Assembly (NCBI GenBank): GCA_029237695.1
Contig: CM055274.1
Span: forward strand, 67,267,484-67,331,483
Direction of reading: 5' to 3'
Source: Conchocele bisecta
Lineage: Eukaryota > Mollusca > Bivalvia > Lucinida > Thyasiridae
DNA: 64,000 nucleotides
The notes under the pieces were generated by a model, which was given only the letters and a program-made list of their open reading frames with translations, was not told where the DNA came from and did no database searches. The stretch's first letter is position 1. Every line of letters begins with the position of its first letter. Both the position numbers and the translations under genes were made by a program. This document shows, piece by piece, positions 25,800 through 37,987 of the stretch.

Positions 25800-26370
25800 T
25801 CTAAACAAGCACTAGTAGCAACCGCAAAACAAGTAAAGTATATGCATACTCGGTAAGGATAATGCAGAAATTATGTCTCCAAAACTCGCAATTGAATCAT
25901 TTTCTCAACTGGAGGCCCATTCAATGCAGAAATTCATAATCCCAACAATGCATGTCTTGTAACCAAAACACATATACCAAATTAGTGAATAATGCTACTG
26001 CTACATATTCTATCATATTTAGACACATATGATGTAAAACTCATTTACTGTAAAATCAAGACACTGTCGTATATTCACACATATCATCATAGTTAGACCA
26101 AGACACTCATCCGTAGTAGACACATACCACTGTAGCGTAACAACACACGACAAAAAACCTCTCCCAACCGAATATGCACAACAAACAAAAACCTCATACT
26201 CAGTCTTTGCCCCTCTTCCCCATCCCCCTTTTTTACTTACGAATGATACAAACATGGCAATACAAAAGTATATCACGCTTAACTCATAATATTTGGGTCA
26301 GTCGCACAAATAAACTAATTATTACAAGCAGTTTTGAATTAAAGATTATGTCCTCAAATAACAACAAATT
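25800..26370. other. Probable 5' untranslated part of the LINE, otherwise unassigned
   Basis: No conserved frame. It leads directly into the endonuclease domain of the LINE starting at 26371 and may be its 5' UTR. An ORF1 is not visible. Confidence 0.35.
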
Positions 26371-29300
26371 ATGGATACTCAAATAAAACTATGTAGTCTT
26401 AATATTAATGGGCTTGGACATCAAACTAAACGTAAAAAAGTATTCAGTTGGCTAAAACAAAAGAAATTCTCAATATGTTTCCTCCAAGAACTTCACTGTA
26501 CACAAGAAAACAAGGAAATGTGGAAGAAACAATGGGGTCAAGACATTTTCCTAAGTGGAAACAGCTCCAACAGCAAAGGTATTGGTATTCTACTGAATCT
26601 AACATCGACATACGAAATACTCGAACATACAGAAATAATACAGGGACGCCTACAGCTATTAAAAATTAAAGTAGTCGATACAACAATAGTACTATTAAAT
26701 ATATATGGACGACGTAACTTTTTTTTCAAGAATAGAACAATTAATTTTAGAGAATAATAGTGAAAGTATGGTTTTAGGAGGGGATTTCAACAATGTATTA
26801 AATGTTGAAACCGATAAACTAAATGGAAATACAGATAGATATAAAAAATGTTCGGAAAAAATAAACGATATTATCAACAACAATGAATTATATGATATAT
26901 TCAGAGTCAGGCATCCGGACAAAAAAAGTTTCACGTGGCATTCTAATCACAAACCACCTATATTTTGCAGACTAGACTATTTTCTTATAACAGCTAATAT
27001 GCTAAATATGGTCACCGAATGTGACATAATTTCCGGATTTCTTTCAGATCATTCGGCAATTACTTTAACTCTGAATGTATGCGAAACGGTTAGAGGAACC
27101 GGCTATTTTAAATTAAATAATAGTTTACTACTACAAACAGAATTTAAACAAAAGATAAAAGATACAATACACGAAACTGCTACCATCAATAATGGATGTA
27201 ACCCAAACACTATGTGGGAACTAATAAAAGGTTCAGTACGAAATGAAGCAATTAAATACTCAAGTACATTGAAAAAGAAACAAAGAGAGGAAGAAACTAA
27301 AATAGAAAAAGAAATTCAACAATTGGAAAGACAAATAAATGAAAACCCAACCAATCAAGATGTAGCAGACAAACGTAATTTGGAGAAAAGTAAACTTGAT
27401 AACATAACTGAAGAAAAAACAAAGGGAATACTTTTAAGATCAAAAGCTGAATGGGTGGAAGGTGCTGAAAAAAATACAAAATATTTCTCGAACATGGAGA
27501 AAAAAAGATCAGAAGAACGAACAATTAAACAGCTAAACATACAGAATAACATCGAAACAGACCATGCAAATATTTTGAATCATGTTAAAGATTATTACGA
27601 AGGGTTATATAGCGAGGACTTAAATTTAGATAATGACGATAACAGTTTCTTAAACACGACAGAACATAAACTAAATGATGCTGAAAAACAATCATGTGAT
27701 GGTATAATAAATGAATACGAATGTCAATTATCCTTAAAGGAAATGAAAAACATGAAAAGTCCTGGATCCGATGGTTTAAACAGCAGAATTTTATAAACTT
27801 TACTGGAGTGACATAAAGGATTATTATATAAAGTCGATAAATTACTCATATGAAAATGGAACTCTAACGGAACTTCAAAAACAAGGCATAATTACTCTAC
27901 TACCAAAAAAAGATAAAAATACGCTCTTTATTGAAAACTGGAGACCAATATCACTTTTAAACGTGGACTATAAAATTGCAACAAAAGTAATAGCTAACAG
28001 AATCAAGAAAGTATTAAACACCCTAATAAATGTTAACCAGACAGGGTTCATTAAAGGAAGATATATTGGAGAAAATGTACGAACCCTTATGGAAATAATT
28101 GAAGACACAAATGAAAACAATAAAACAGGAATGATATTTTTTGCAGACTTTCAAAAAGCTTTCGATAGTCTAAGCCATAAATTTATAATTAAATGTCTAC
28201 AGCATCTCAACTTTGGCAACTCACTAATTCAATGGATAACTCTATTTTACAAAGACGCTAAAAGTTGTATCACAAATAACGGTCATCTATCCAATTTCTT
28301 TAACGTTAAAAAGGGCATGCATAGAACTATTGTCACGTAAAATTAACAGTAACACAAACATTAAAGGTCAAACTCTTGGTGGGGAGGAAATAAAACAAAC
28401 ACTTTTTGCAGATGATGCAAGCTTTACACTTGATGGCACCGAACAATCGTTCAAAGAACTTGTTAGAACTCTAGAACAATTTGCAAATATATCTGGGTTA
28501 AAATTAAACAAAGGAAAATGTACTATTTTAAAATTGGGAACAACTAGATATAACACAAATAAATGGTGCAACAATAACTTATATACATGGTCTAATGAAC
28601 AAGCCTCAACGCTAGGAATAACTTTTACAAACGATCAAACAAAACTGCAACTACTAAATCTAACACCCAAAATTAAGTCATTCCAGAACTGCCTAAATAG
28701 TTGGAAAAAATGGAACCTAACACTAATAGGAAAAATAGCAGTATTAAAAACGTTTGCATTCCCTAAATTGGTATATCCGCTGACAGTACTAGAAAATCCG
28801 TCTGATGAAATCATTAAAGAGATAAATAAATATATGTTTGACTTTCTTTGGGATGGAAAACCTGATAAAATATGTAGAAAAACAATTATTCAAAACTACG
28901 AAAATTGTGGATTAAAAATGATAAATATTCAAGCTTTTTTTTTGCATTCATAAAAGCATCTTGGATAAAAAGATTAAAGGGATCACAGAATCAATGGAAA
29001 ACAGCTTATAACAATGAATTGAACAAGTATGGTGGTGATTTACTGTTCAAGTGTAATTTTAATCAAGTTGATGCAAAACAGATAATAAAAAAGGTATACA
29101 TTTTTAGGTGAGATTATTACATCGTGGAGTAAAATTAACTTTAAACATATACACCCTGTCATATCAAATGAAATATTATGGCATAATACCAACATCAAAC
29201 AAAGCAATACATTATTTTATAAAGATTGGCAAGATAAAGGTATAATGTTTATAAAAAATATTTACGATTATAGAACAAAAAACTTCTATACATTTCATGA

Positions 29301-30360
29301 ACTAAAGAATTTGTACAATTTAAGCAATGGAGATTTCCTAAAGTACTATACATTAATAGGTAATATCAAAGATGCATGGAAAGAAACACTTAAAACAGAA
29401 AATATTGACACTGGCACACCTGAATATCTAATTTCGAAACTTTTAAAAAATAAAATGGCCAATAAGATGTTATATGACATACAAATCGATACAATGCGAT
29501 TAACTATATTAAAACACACTGTCAAATGGGAAAATGAATTAAATATTCAAAATATTAAATGGAAGAAAATATTTATCTCACCTATCAAAAATACTATAAG
29601 CACAAAACTAAGAGCATTCCAGTACAAATACCTAATGAGAATAATACCAAATAACTCCTTCCTATTTGTATGTAACTTGAAACCATCAAACTTGTGTGAA
29701 TTTTGTAATATGAACGTAGATTCAAATAAACATATGTTTTGGGAATATCAAACTATCCAAACATTTTGGTCGGAAATATATGAATTATTGAAATCGAAAC
29801 TAAATTACAATGCGCATCTAAATTACGAACACATATCATTTTGTAATATTAACGTAGTATCTAAACAAAGGTCGGTTCTAATTAATTTCATTATCCTTCT
29901 AGCAAAATATTTTATATTCAAATGTAAATGTTGCTCAACACTGCCAACACTAAACTCATTCAACATGTATCTACATAAAACAATCTTAATTGAAGAAACA
30001 ATTGCGACAATGAAAGATAAACTTGCAATTTAATACAAAATGGAATGATTTTCACTTCAACTAACAAAACGTATACCAAAGTACCCACACATAGATATAT
30101 ATATACTAGTAATGCCAAAAACGTTCTCTCTTTTTTTTTTTTTTTTTGCATTAACCAAGACCCAAACCCCCGCACCCATGTATACCCACAACACCCACAC
30201 ACATTATCATATAAAAACTCGTTGTTACATGTCACATATACTAAGACAAAAAAAATGTTCAATTGTTCAATCATTTTGTACACATAAAAAGTAAAATTGT
30301 GTATGCACATGTATGTATTATATGTAACAAAGAGAATAAAAAAAATTGAAATACAAAAAA
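26371..30360 (+). mobile_element. Non-LTR retrotransposon (L1/Tx1-like) with endonuclease and reverse transcriptase, frameshifted
   Basis: Frames 26371-26757, 26705-27796, 27963-28340, 28330-28953, 28905-29111 and 29245-30033 cover an almost full ORF2. The apurinic endonuclease shows NINGL (26401), QELH (26488), GGDFNN (26777), RLDYF (26970) and SDHSAI (27047). The reverse transcriptase shows KSPGSDG (27757), QTGFIKGRYIGEN (28038), FADFQKAFDS (28139) and FADD (28406-28417). The C-terminal part has a CEFCNM...H cysteine module (29695). At about 28316 the RQGCPLSPY motif is missing: the frame passes from FNVKKG almost directly into IELLSRKIN. Frameshifts near 26710, 27790, 28320, 28930 and 29110 make it dead. 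The A-rich tail (AATAAAAAAAATTGAAATAC) lies at about 30334-30367. It is antisense to the host gene. Confidence 0.92.
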
Positions 30361-31155
30361 AATAAAATTGTATTGCCCGAACTGTCGGCGCATTATTGAA
30401 AAAACAGCCGATCGCATCCGGGTACTTGAACCCTTGTCCGTCGATTCGTAATTTCTATAGGTTACCGACACAAATGTTGTAAAAAGGAACAGCCCATTGC
30501 CAATTACCAAATTGACAAAACACGAATAGCTGATATAATTGGTGTGTATTGCCCAGGACCGAGTGTAGCCGGCTCAAATATAATTTAAGCAAATGACCTC
30601 ATATGTTGAATATGAGCCGAATGTCGCACTTATTGACTGCTTTTGCTGATATCGCCTATGCATTATTTACATACACGACTGGAAATTAATCCAAATTCGA
30701 CTTGACCAATACCCGACAAAAAAAAAATAAATAAAAAATTTGCATAACTTATTCCACACCATGTCCGATTATGCCCTATTATCTAGTACAATAAGTTGTC
30801 TACAATAGAAGTCTTGCAGATTAGCAGTTGCAGTAGGCTGTAAAATAACAAAAACGTGAACATTCGTGTTTTTATTTGTTGATAGAATTTTTATTTCATT
30901 AAATGATATAATTCAACTAAAATTTGTTTTTTACTTGTTTAAGAAATCCACTAATTACATGTTCAGGTTCAATTTTGAAAATATTAAATAAATATAAAGA
31001 TACACATTTATATTGATATTTAATCATATGGTACTATAATTTATAAATTTATCATTAATATTATTTATTACATTTGTATTATCATGTTAACATACATGTC
31101 TATGTTATCTTTATCTTCCTTTCAATTTTCAAAATTTACCTGAAATGTACCTGAA
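30361..31155. other. Intron sequence, no gene seen
   Basis: AT-rich, non-coding, with no repeat structure that I can define. Confidence 0.4.
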
Positions 31156-31450
31156 TACACAACCCTCTATTAACAGGTCACCTCTGTTAAGCAGCCAGTT
31201 TTGTCACTTCCCTTGGGTGGCTGCTTAAGACAGGTTTGACTGTATTTGTAGCACTGCTGACCTTGACCTTTGGTGGACGTATCCAATCTTCAACAGGTGT
31301 ATTCGCCCAATTGATATCAATACATCTGGGAAGTTTCATGAAGATATTCCAAGCGGTATACGACTTATGCTCCAAACAATGATTTTCTGCACGCCGCAGC
31401 CCGCCCGCCGAACGGTAAAACATAATACGTCCATTTGTTTTCAAAACAAA
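31156..31450. repeat. pogo-like MITE end followed by a dispersed bivalve repeat
   Basis: AACAGGTCACCTCTGTTAAGCAGCC leads to GACAGGTTTGACTGTA at 31227-31242, the terminal sequence type expected for a pogo-like element with a TA target. From 31258 a second repeat starts with TGACCTTGACCTTTGG and ends with GCCCGCCCGCCG and ACATAATACGTCC (31380-31433), the same end as near 16.3 kb. Confidence 0.6.
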
Positions 31451-31506
31451 CAAAATTATAAAAACATTCCAGTTTATCAGATCGAGGCCCAATATATGTA
31501 ACTTAC

Positions 31507-31630
31507 CGGTGTTCCATCACGTTCTCGTGCTGCACAGACTTCCAAAGTTCGGCGTAAGACTCGGGCGAGTCGTTGGCCACCTCCATTGCCAGGACGAGGA
31601 ACTTGTCTTTGTGCACCGTGTTGGAATAGC
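31507..31630 (-). CDS. MOSPD2: MSP-domain exon, second half of the domain (MOSPD2-like)
   Basis: This 124-nt exon is bounded by TATTGTAG before GCTATTCC and by CACCG/GTAAGT. It enters in phase 1 and leaves in phase 2. With the G carried over from the exon at 60073-60169 the junction reads HDG-YSNTVHKDKFLVLAMEV. The end reads LWKSVQHENVMEHR. DKFLVLAMEV and VMEHR are typical of the last strands of the MOSPD2 MSP domain rather than of VAPA/VAPB. MSP domains bind FFAT motifs at membrane contact sites. The acceptor and first exon bases match the monomer of the 34-bp satellite at 52.8-59.5 kb in the same intron. Confidence 0.8.
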
Positions 31631-31690
31631 CTACAATACAGCAGTGTATTGTCATAGCCTACAATACACCAGTCTTACCGTGTTGGCATC
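31631..31690. repeat. Two satellite-like units at the intron edge beside the MSP exon
   Basis: GAATAGCCTACAATACAGCAGTG and CATAGCCTACAATACACCAG, followed by CTTACCGTGTTGGCAT, match the 34-bp satellite of 52.8-59.5 kb in the same orientation. The first unit contains the functional splice acceptor (on the minus strand TATTGTAG). Confidence 0.8.
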
Positions 31691-31837
31691 TTTTCTAAGT
31701 GTTTCAAACATATTTTTCTATACTTTTTATAACAACACAGTTTATTTACAACTTACACGCCGTGTGTAGACCGTCCTGTGTAACCGCTCTGAAATTAAAC
31801 TTTGAAACATTTGAAAGTGAATTTCTGGATTTACACA

Positions 31838-33382
31838 CTATTTCATGTACAAATTAAATGTGCCGATGTTTACACTTGCACCAGAAAACATGTATTTTAC
31901 AATCTGCTGGTTTGTGTCGCTTGTCATACTGACAGATTGCAGAGAAACAGGTGGCACAACTGAGCAATTCGCGCCTTGTTCAACTTCGCTACCACGTTGA
32001 CGTTGGGTAAGTGACATGGGGTGGGTGGGGAACGGCATTGTGTTTTCCATATTTACAGGGTCATTCACGACAGGGGGGATATTTTCTGAGCCTGTAGCAA
32101 AACTGACAGCCTCTTCAACATATGCTGAAGAGGATGTTATGGTGGATGGCTTTTCAACTTTGTTTTCTTTAGGCTTATTAATATTTGTGTGCGAGTTTGA
32201 TAGAATATTCGAACATTCTTTTTGTTGTTTTATTTTCTGACATAGCACTGTAAGTTAGGATTGATTGTATATTTTTGTGACCGCTGACCTGCATTATATC
32301 GGTTGGTGCCACACCACAATCACGCAATTTTTGCACCAAGTGCTTTCGCGCCGAATGGTTTGTAAGACGCTTCTCTTTGTCTAGCCGCCCTTGCACTGCC
32401 ATGGTCTTTAGCATTGTGGACATTTTTCTTTCACCAACAGGCAGTTTTATATACCATTGATCAGTTAGGTCAGTTGTTCGGGGGGGCTACATAAAAAGGG
32501 TCATCTACTCTGGAAAATCCAGTCGGTCGCTTGGAAGCGTATAGTTTATATAGTTTTATGGGATTTCTGTCGTGATTTTCACTGGAATAAATTTTCGGGG
32601 TAACTTTTCGGTTGTCGGCCGGGTTTTCCCCTGTTCTCGTTTTTGTTTGCCGCTCTGTCAGCTCCAGATACTCGGTTCCATCGGAGGCTGCTTTCAGGTT
32701 CACATCTCGATCCCCATCTGTAGAAAAATATTGCAAATATAGTGTGACTTTTTACGTCAGAAAATTGTCACAAAACTGTGCTTGTTTTCTTGTTTCCTCC
32801 GTAATTATATTTTTTTTATTCGTCTCATATTTTGGCCCTTAAATTTTTTACCGTAAAACCGGCCGCAAGACCATTTCCACTTTTATGCAATTTTATTACA
32901 AAAATTTCATTATTAAATGACACTTACCTCAAGTTATAATTTTCTTTTGTTCCTCTCAGGCCAAAATGTACGGTGTTGTTCAGCCACATTGAATTCAGTA
33001 GACTAGTCGGGTTGCTGTCCCCCAATAACCCGCGCTCATGTAGTAACTTTGTTTAGTCGTCTGTAATGGGCTGGGCAGTTCGAGGTTTGTTCCCCTTGCC
33101 GGCTTTCTTTAGAAATTTCTGTTTCGCTTTCAAGGTGTCACGTTGAAATTCAGCACCCGAGTCACTCATTATTTTGTAGGCATATTTCTGATGTTTCAAT
33201 TTTCTGTCGATGCTTGAAATCATACCGCGGAGTGACGATGGCTCGTAATCTGCACCGTCCTTTTTTCTGACAGAAAGTACAAAATTTGCGAGGTATTCGT
33301 CCAAATGGTCTACCTCCAGTTGATGTATTGGCCGACTTTCACCCTTTGTTAGTAAAAACCGTTCAAACTTCCTAACGTCAGC
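31838..33382 (-). pseudogene. Crypton-type tyrosine recombinase (DUF3504), C-terminal two thirds, degenerate
   Basis: The minus strand encodes most of a tyrosine recombinase of the Crypton/DUF3504 type, which cuts and rejoins DNA through a tyrosine. In order: the N-terminal core-binding part ending VRKKDGADYEPSSLRG (about 33250), LLGDSNPTSLLNSMW and the first catalytic arginine in HFGLRG (about 32960), LELTERQTKTRTG (32640), then HSARKHL, SGHKN and the ILTYS tyrosine (32260-32370). The end reads FSGASVNIGTFNLYM before a stop at 31838. An in-frame TAA sits near 33054. The segment 32737-32937 looks like an intron (GTAAGT donor, TTTTTCTACAG acceptor) but a small insertion disrupts the frame after it. 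A 7-base C run near 32490 causes a shift. The N-terminal part lies at 51296-51725, beyond the Polinton. Confidence 0.85.
33378..33382. other. Left target-site duplication of the Polinton (TCAGC)
   Basis: TCAGC directly precedes the left terminus and recurs directly after the right terminus at 51291-51295. Extending to 6 bp gives one mismatch. Polinton integrases typically duplicate 5-6 bp. Confidence 0.85.
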
Positions 33383-33649
33383 AGTAGTATAAAGGGAGTC
33401 AAAATGATACCACCTGCGATGGCATCATTTATAACCCTTTATACTACCCCCACCACCCCCGAAAAATCAAAAATTGGTTAACGAGGAAATTGTCTCCCAC
33501 CAACCACGAAAAATTGGTCGTGAAAAAAAAAACATAATGTTTTCCCGACAGTAAATTTATGATAAAATAATTATTTCAATGTGCCCACGAGTGATAGTTT
33601 ATATTCCAACCAACACCCCATTTTCTCCTCCAATATAGCTAATTTATTT
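33383..33649. repeat. Left terminal inverted repeat of the Polinton
   Basis: About 265 bp that is the near-exact reverse complement of 51023-51290, differing mainly by small indels in homopolymers. It starts AGTAGTATAAAGGGAG and includes an internal smaller inverted pair (AGTATAAAGGG near 33386 and CCCTTTATACTACC near 33436). Its inner edge is GCTAATTTATT. Confidence 0.95.
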
Positions 33650-33880
33650 CGCAGATCAGCAACTAATTCTACCAGCTCTAGTCTACCCACGTTCACACTA
33701 GTAACCACCTGACAGTGTAGTTGCTTATGTCTACAAAGAGTTTTGGGCACTAATGAATTTACAAGGGCATCTGGGGCATTGAAATTGCGGGGGGACACAA
33801 GGAATTTTTCTACGTCTCGCTAGATGCCTTCGTAGATATTCTTTACGCGTAAACGTCTTACAACAAGTCTCACACTCCAT
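33571..33880 (-). pseudogene. Small C2H2-type zinc-finger protein running into the left TIR, frameshifted
   Basis: From an ATG at 33880 the minus strand reads CETCCKTFTRKEYLRRHL, then QCPRCPCKFISAQNSL, and after a shift near 33735 RHKQLHC. This gives two cysteine/histidine zinc-finger-like modules. A helical segment, LELVELVADLRNKLAILEEK, follows and the frame stops at 33571. The last 25 or so codons lie inside the TIR, so a copy of this C-terminal coding sequence also exists in the right TIR. The function is unknown; a DNA-binding or regulatory role is only inferred. It is divergent from the polymerase gene. Confidence 0.55.
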
Positions 33881-33996
33881 TATATATGTATATGTTTATG
33901 TTTATATTCAATTAGAAGTGAAAAAAACATAATGTTTTTCAAGACCAATTGAACAGATAAATTTCATAGGTTATACAAAAGTATATTACAGAAAAT
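33881..33996. promoter_or_regulatory. Divergent intergenic block with a conserved GTGAAAAAAACATAAT motif
   Basis: TTCAATTAGAAGTGAAAAAAACATAATG (about 33907-33934) is closely matched by TTCAATTGGACGTGAAAAAAACATAAGG at about 50952-50979. The core GTGAAAAAAACATAATG also occurs in both TIRs. Here it lies between the divergent zinc-finger and polymerase genes. At the right end it lies upstream of the 50907 start. A promoter or replication role is inferred from position only. Confidence 0.4.
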
Positions 33997-36900
33997 ATGA
34001 TAACGCCAGAAATCGAAAGTTTGAGAAGAGAAGCCGAATCTCTAGGGATTACTTATAGTAAACGGTTGAGAGTTAGGGGGTTGACAAATCTTATAAACTC
34101 CACAAAGAATGAGGCGTTTATGAAGCGGTTTACCCGCGCCCACAAACGAGGAGCCTTTAAAGATATATCCAAAGCGGAGGAAGTAGGTAACCAGAATTCA
34201 AAAAGAAAGTATTGCGGGGTTAAGGGCTAGTGTAATCAAACCTTCAAGCACAAATAATTTGTCCCAAATTAGACGCCAAAATAATAATAAGAAAAAATCT
34301 ATCGTTAGCGCGATAGTGGAAAAAGGTGAAGAAATATTGGGGGCTCACGATGAAACATTGGAAAAGGGTTAGAAAATGGAAGACGGGTAGTTACATTATC
34401 CTTTCGTAAAAACATTAAACATTAACGAGTCTGAACGCATGTCCGATAAACTCGCTCCGTATCTAACAACCAATTTTTATTTGAGATATTCATATTCTTA
34501 CAAGCTAGAACATATGGAGGAAATTAAAAATGGAAAACCTAAAACTATAATATTTCACAAAAATCTCGGTGGTAGCGAACCACTATCATCAATGAAAACC
34601 GTTAAAAAATGGCTGTCAGATAAGGAGCAAACACGAATAATGTCCGATAAAATAGACAGACCAAATACAAAGTGGAAGTTTGTAAGATGGTATTGAGGTT
34701 TTTGTAAAGCTAATACAGGGTAGTAGGGGAATAGATTTTGGGACTACAATCCAAAGAAAGCAGCAGGAGGAGAACTTCCAGAATGGTTGAGGAATAGAAA
34801 AGGTATGTATTCTTTAATAAGTATAATGACGATCTTTGTCTGTTCAGGTGTCTAGCTATGCAACCTTGATAAAAAGATCAGACCTGACAGATGTACAGAA
34901 AAGGCGAAAGAAAAACTTAGTAAGCAATATTTTGGTAGTAATGTGGTTTCACCAATTTCTTTTATCAGATCTGAAAAAGGTTGAAGAGTTTTTTAAAATC
35001 GGTATAGAAGTATATCAACAACACCGAAATGTAATGTTATGGTGGTTTGAAAAAGGTACCAGCGCACTATAAGGCAATAGGTAATAAACCAATGACAATA
35101 GGACTGTTTAATAATCACGCATTTCTGATAAAAAAAACCTTAAAAACCTATCTAAAATTTACGCCTGCGATAATTGCAAGCAGAAATTCACGAAAGCGAG
35201 TAATATGAAGAGACACGGACCAACCATGTTATGAGAGGTGAGACAAAAGTAATATGTGATGGTAATTATTTAGAGCGCCCGCGTTCGTCGTCGAGAAAGC
35301 GTTTTAACCCAAAAGGTCTAACAGTTATGGGGCGATCGATTGGATTGTATTCTGTGGAAAAGCGGGAGGGAATTCACATTCACCACGAACAGTGGCGGAC
35401 ACGGAGGTGAAAGATGGATTTTGGTTTTAGGAGCTCCGGTAGATGGATACTGTCCAGAAACAATACCGTATATCAATAATCACGGCTGTACTGGCACGGG
35501 TGTGAGATTCATGCAAAGCATAGAGAAGAACCGAACGCCATAACCCACTATGAGAAGAGATAAAGTTATTAGAAAAAGCAAAGAATTCAAACCTAGTAGT
35601 TATGTGGGAATGCGAATTCCAAAGAACGGGTAAAGATATAAAGATCGGTTGTGACACTACTCTTTATCCAATATCATAGTATGATCACGATTGTTTTGAG
35701 GCGTATCTCCAGCCAGAAGTTTGAAACTACCGGTAATATGTTTAGAGTACGAAGCTGAGCACGTTCCGGCAAGCGTTAGTATATGGAGATAATTTCTCAG
35801 GAACAGTAACTCATATTTGTGATAAAGATCCCGCAAAACTTATAGAAAAATTCGTAGAAGATTTGAAAGTCAGGGGAAAAGCTATAAGAGAAGAAGTGTG
35901 GTCAAGATATAGGTTTAATACAGAACATTTACGTAAAAACCAAATCGCCAAGATCGAACAGTGGATAGAGCAAGTACCGGTTATAGGTTTTAACAGCAGT
36001 AAGTACGATATAAACTTAAGGCGAACTGGCATCAACAACAAAGAAAGTAATGGTCGGAAAACGTGCAAACGCAACAATATTTCTATTTACTCCAGAGTTT
36101 AGATTTCTTGATGTAATACTTTATCTAGGACCCGGTGTAAGTTACGATAGTTGGATAAAAGCCTACGAATGCAAAGGACAGAAATCTTTCTTTCCTTATG
36201 AGTGGTTCGATTCTCCAGACAAACTGGATTACCCAGGACTACCGGATATAGAGAATTGGTATTCCAAACTATCTGGGAAAATGTTAATAGAATGAAACAG
36301 AATTAAGTAAATGTCGTAGAATTTTCGAAGAAAAATAATATGAAAACTTTCAGAGAATTGATTGAAATATTATAAACGATTAGATGTAGCACCGTTCCTA
36401 GAAGCGGTGGAAAAAAATGTGTGAATTTTTATAAACACAGAGGTGTGGATATTTTCAAAGATGCGGTAACACTACCTGGAGTAGCTATACAATATATTGA
36501 GAAGGAACCATTAAAGAACAAAAATCTTCTAAGTACGATTATACCGGAGGATGCTCTAATATGCACCAAAAGAAGAAACATACGAAATGATGAAGGACGC
36601 TCTAGTTGGCGGTCCATCAATAGTAATTTACACGATATGCAGAAGCTGGTGTTTCAAATATTAGATCTAATTCTCAAATGAAATTAACAAACCTTGCAAG
36701 GCTGTTTTGGGTTACGATGCAAACGCGTTATATTATTCTACGTTAAATAAAGAGATGCCGTGTGGGAGAGAAACTATACACCATATAGATAACCCCACAT
36801 AAACCCTAAATTTATTAAAAAGTATTTTTGTAAAAGAGTTTTATCTGGTAGAACTGGTTTGGGTTTGCGGAGGTGGATATAGAAGTTCCACACAACTTAA

Positions 36901-37987
36901 AACATAAGTTTTCTGAAATGTCCCCAATATTTATAAACAGAGAAGTAGAGGTTGATGAAGTTCCCACACACATGTTAAAATATTTGTAGATACTGGAAGA
37001 ACTAGAGGAAATGGAAAGAAAAAATTGGTGGGATTCTAGGACCGCCACTAAAGTATTGCTGTACGCGCCACTGTTGAAATGGTATTTAAAACACGGCCCT
37101 AGAAATAACTGGAGTTCATCGCGTTATAGATTATATTAGTGGAAAACCATAATCGGAATGGTTCGCAAAAGAAGTTACAGCCGCAAGACGAACAGGCGAT
37201 GTAGAACCAAATAAGAAACCAGTAGCCGACATAATGAAATTATTAGGAAACTTCGTGTTGGTGGAAAAATGATAGATGGCAACGGAGAGACATTTAAATA
37301 CGACATATACAAAAACAAAACAAACCTGTGTTGACAAAGCATTAAGATCTGCATTCTTTGACGATTTGGAAGAGATAGGAGATGCGTACGAAATATCTTT
37401 CAAGAAAAAATAAAACCCAGGTGTGCGGTAAAGAGACCTCCCATTCCATTGTGGAATAGCGGTTTATCAACTAGCCTAAATTGAGAATGTTGGAATTTTA
37501 CTACGAATTTTCTAGATATAAATACGTAAAAAGAGAAGACTTTGAATTAATACAGATGGATTACAGATAGTAATGTATATAGGAAGTTAGTGAAAAACGA
37601 TAGAGGAATTGATTAGACCTAACTTACTAGACGGAGATTTGAAAAAAGTAAAAAAAAGAAATGGTTGGCTTGGGATAAATGGAGCGAAAGAGAGCCCGGA
37701 CTTTTCAAAATGGAATTTAGCGGGCATAGGGCGATAGCGTTATCAAGTAAGTGTTATTTCGTAGAAAAAATTAATTTCACTAAAGATAATTTGGAACAAA
37801 TTAAAATTAATAAAAACTCTGCGAAAGGAATGTTCCAAGAGAACTAACAATTTTAAATTGGGATAGATATAAACGAGTACTAAGTGAAACTACAGAAGAT
37901 GGAAAACACATTATAGATGTAGCACAAAATAGAGGATTTAAAATGAAAAGACGGCGTTATGAAAACGTGACTGTCAACAAAAATTAG
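33997..37987 (+). pseudogene. POLB: Protein-primed family B DNA polymerase (Polinton PolB), heavily frameshifted
   Basis: This enzyme would replicate the element using a terminal-protein primer. The pieces line up colinearly over 4 kb in changing frames. An N-terminal SAP-like segment (LRREAESLGITYSKRLRVRG, 34018) comes first, then a CDNCKQKF...KRHG zinc-finger module (about 35165). VDGYCPET and HGC-type exonuclease/TP-region motifs follow (about 35430-35500), then the exonuclease motif FNSSKYDINL (about 35985). The YLGPGVSYDSWIKAY and FPYEWFDSP blocks lie at 36122-36220 and polymerase motif YDANALYYS at about 36712. KLLGN sits at about 37236, the catalytic MDTDS region at about 37553-37575, and KMEFSGHRAIALSSK at about 37709. 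The catalytic motif itself is interrupted by one extra base. More than ten stops or shifts are visible. The gene ends tail-to-tail with the integrase. Confidence 0.9.

Noticed and set aside
30045..30310. Short frames after the second LINE
   Set aside because: They are A/T-rich and T-run-derived in the LINE 3' UTR, with no conserved residues.
32737..32937. A functional Crypton intron
   Set aside because: Splice signals look good, but the downstream frame has an extra small insertion and the gene has several stops, so function is not supported.
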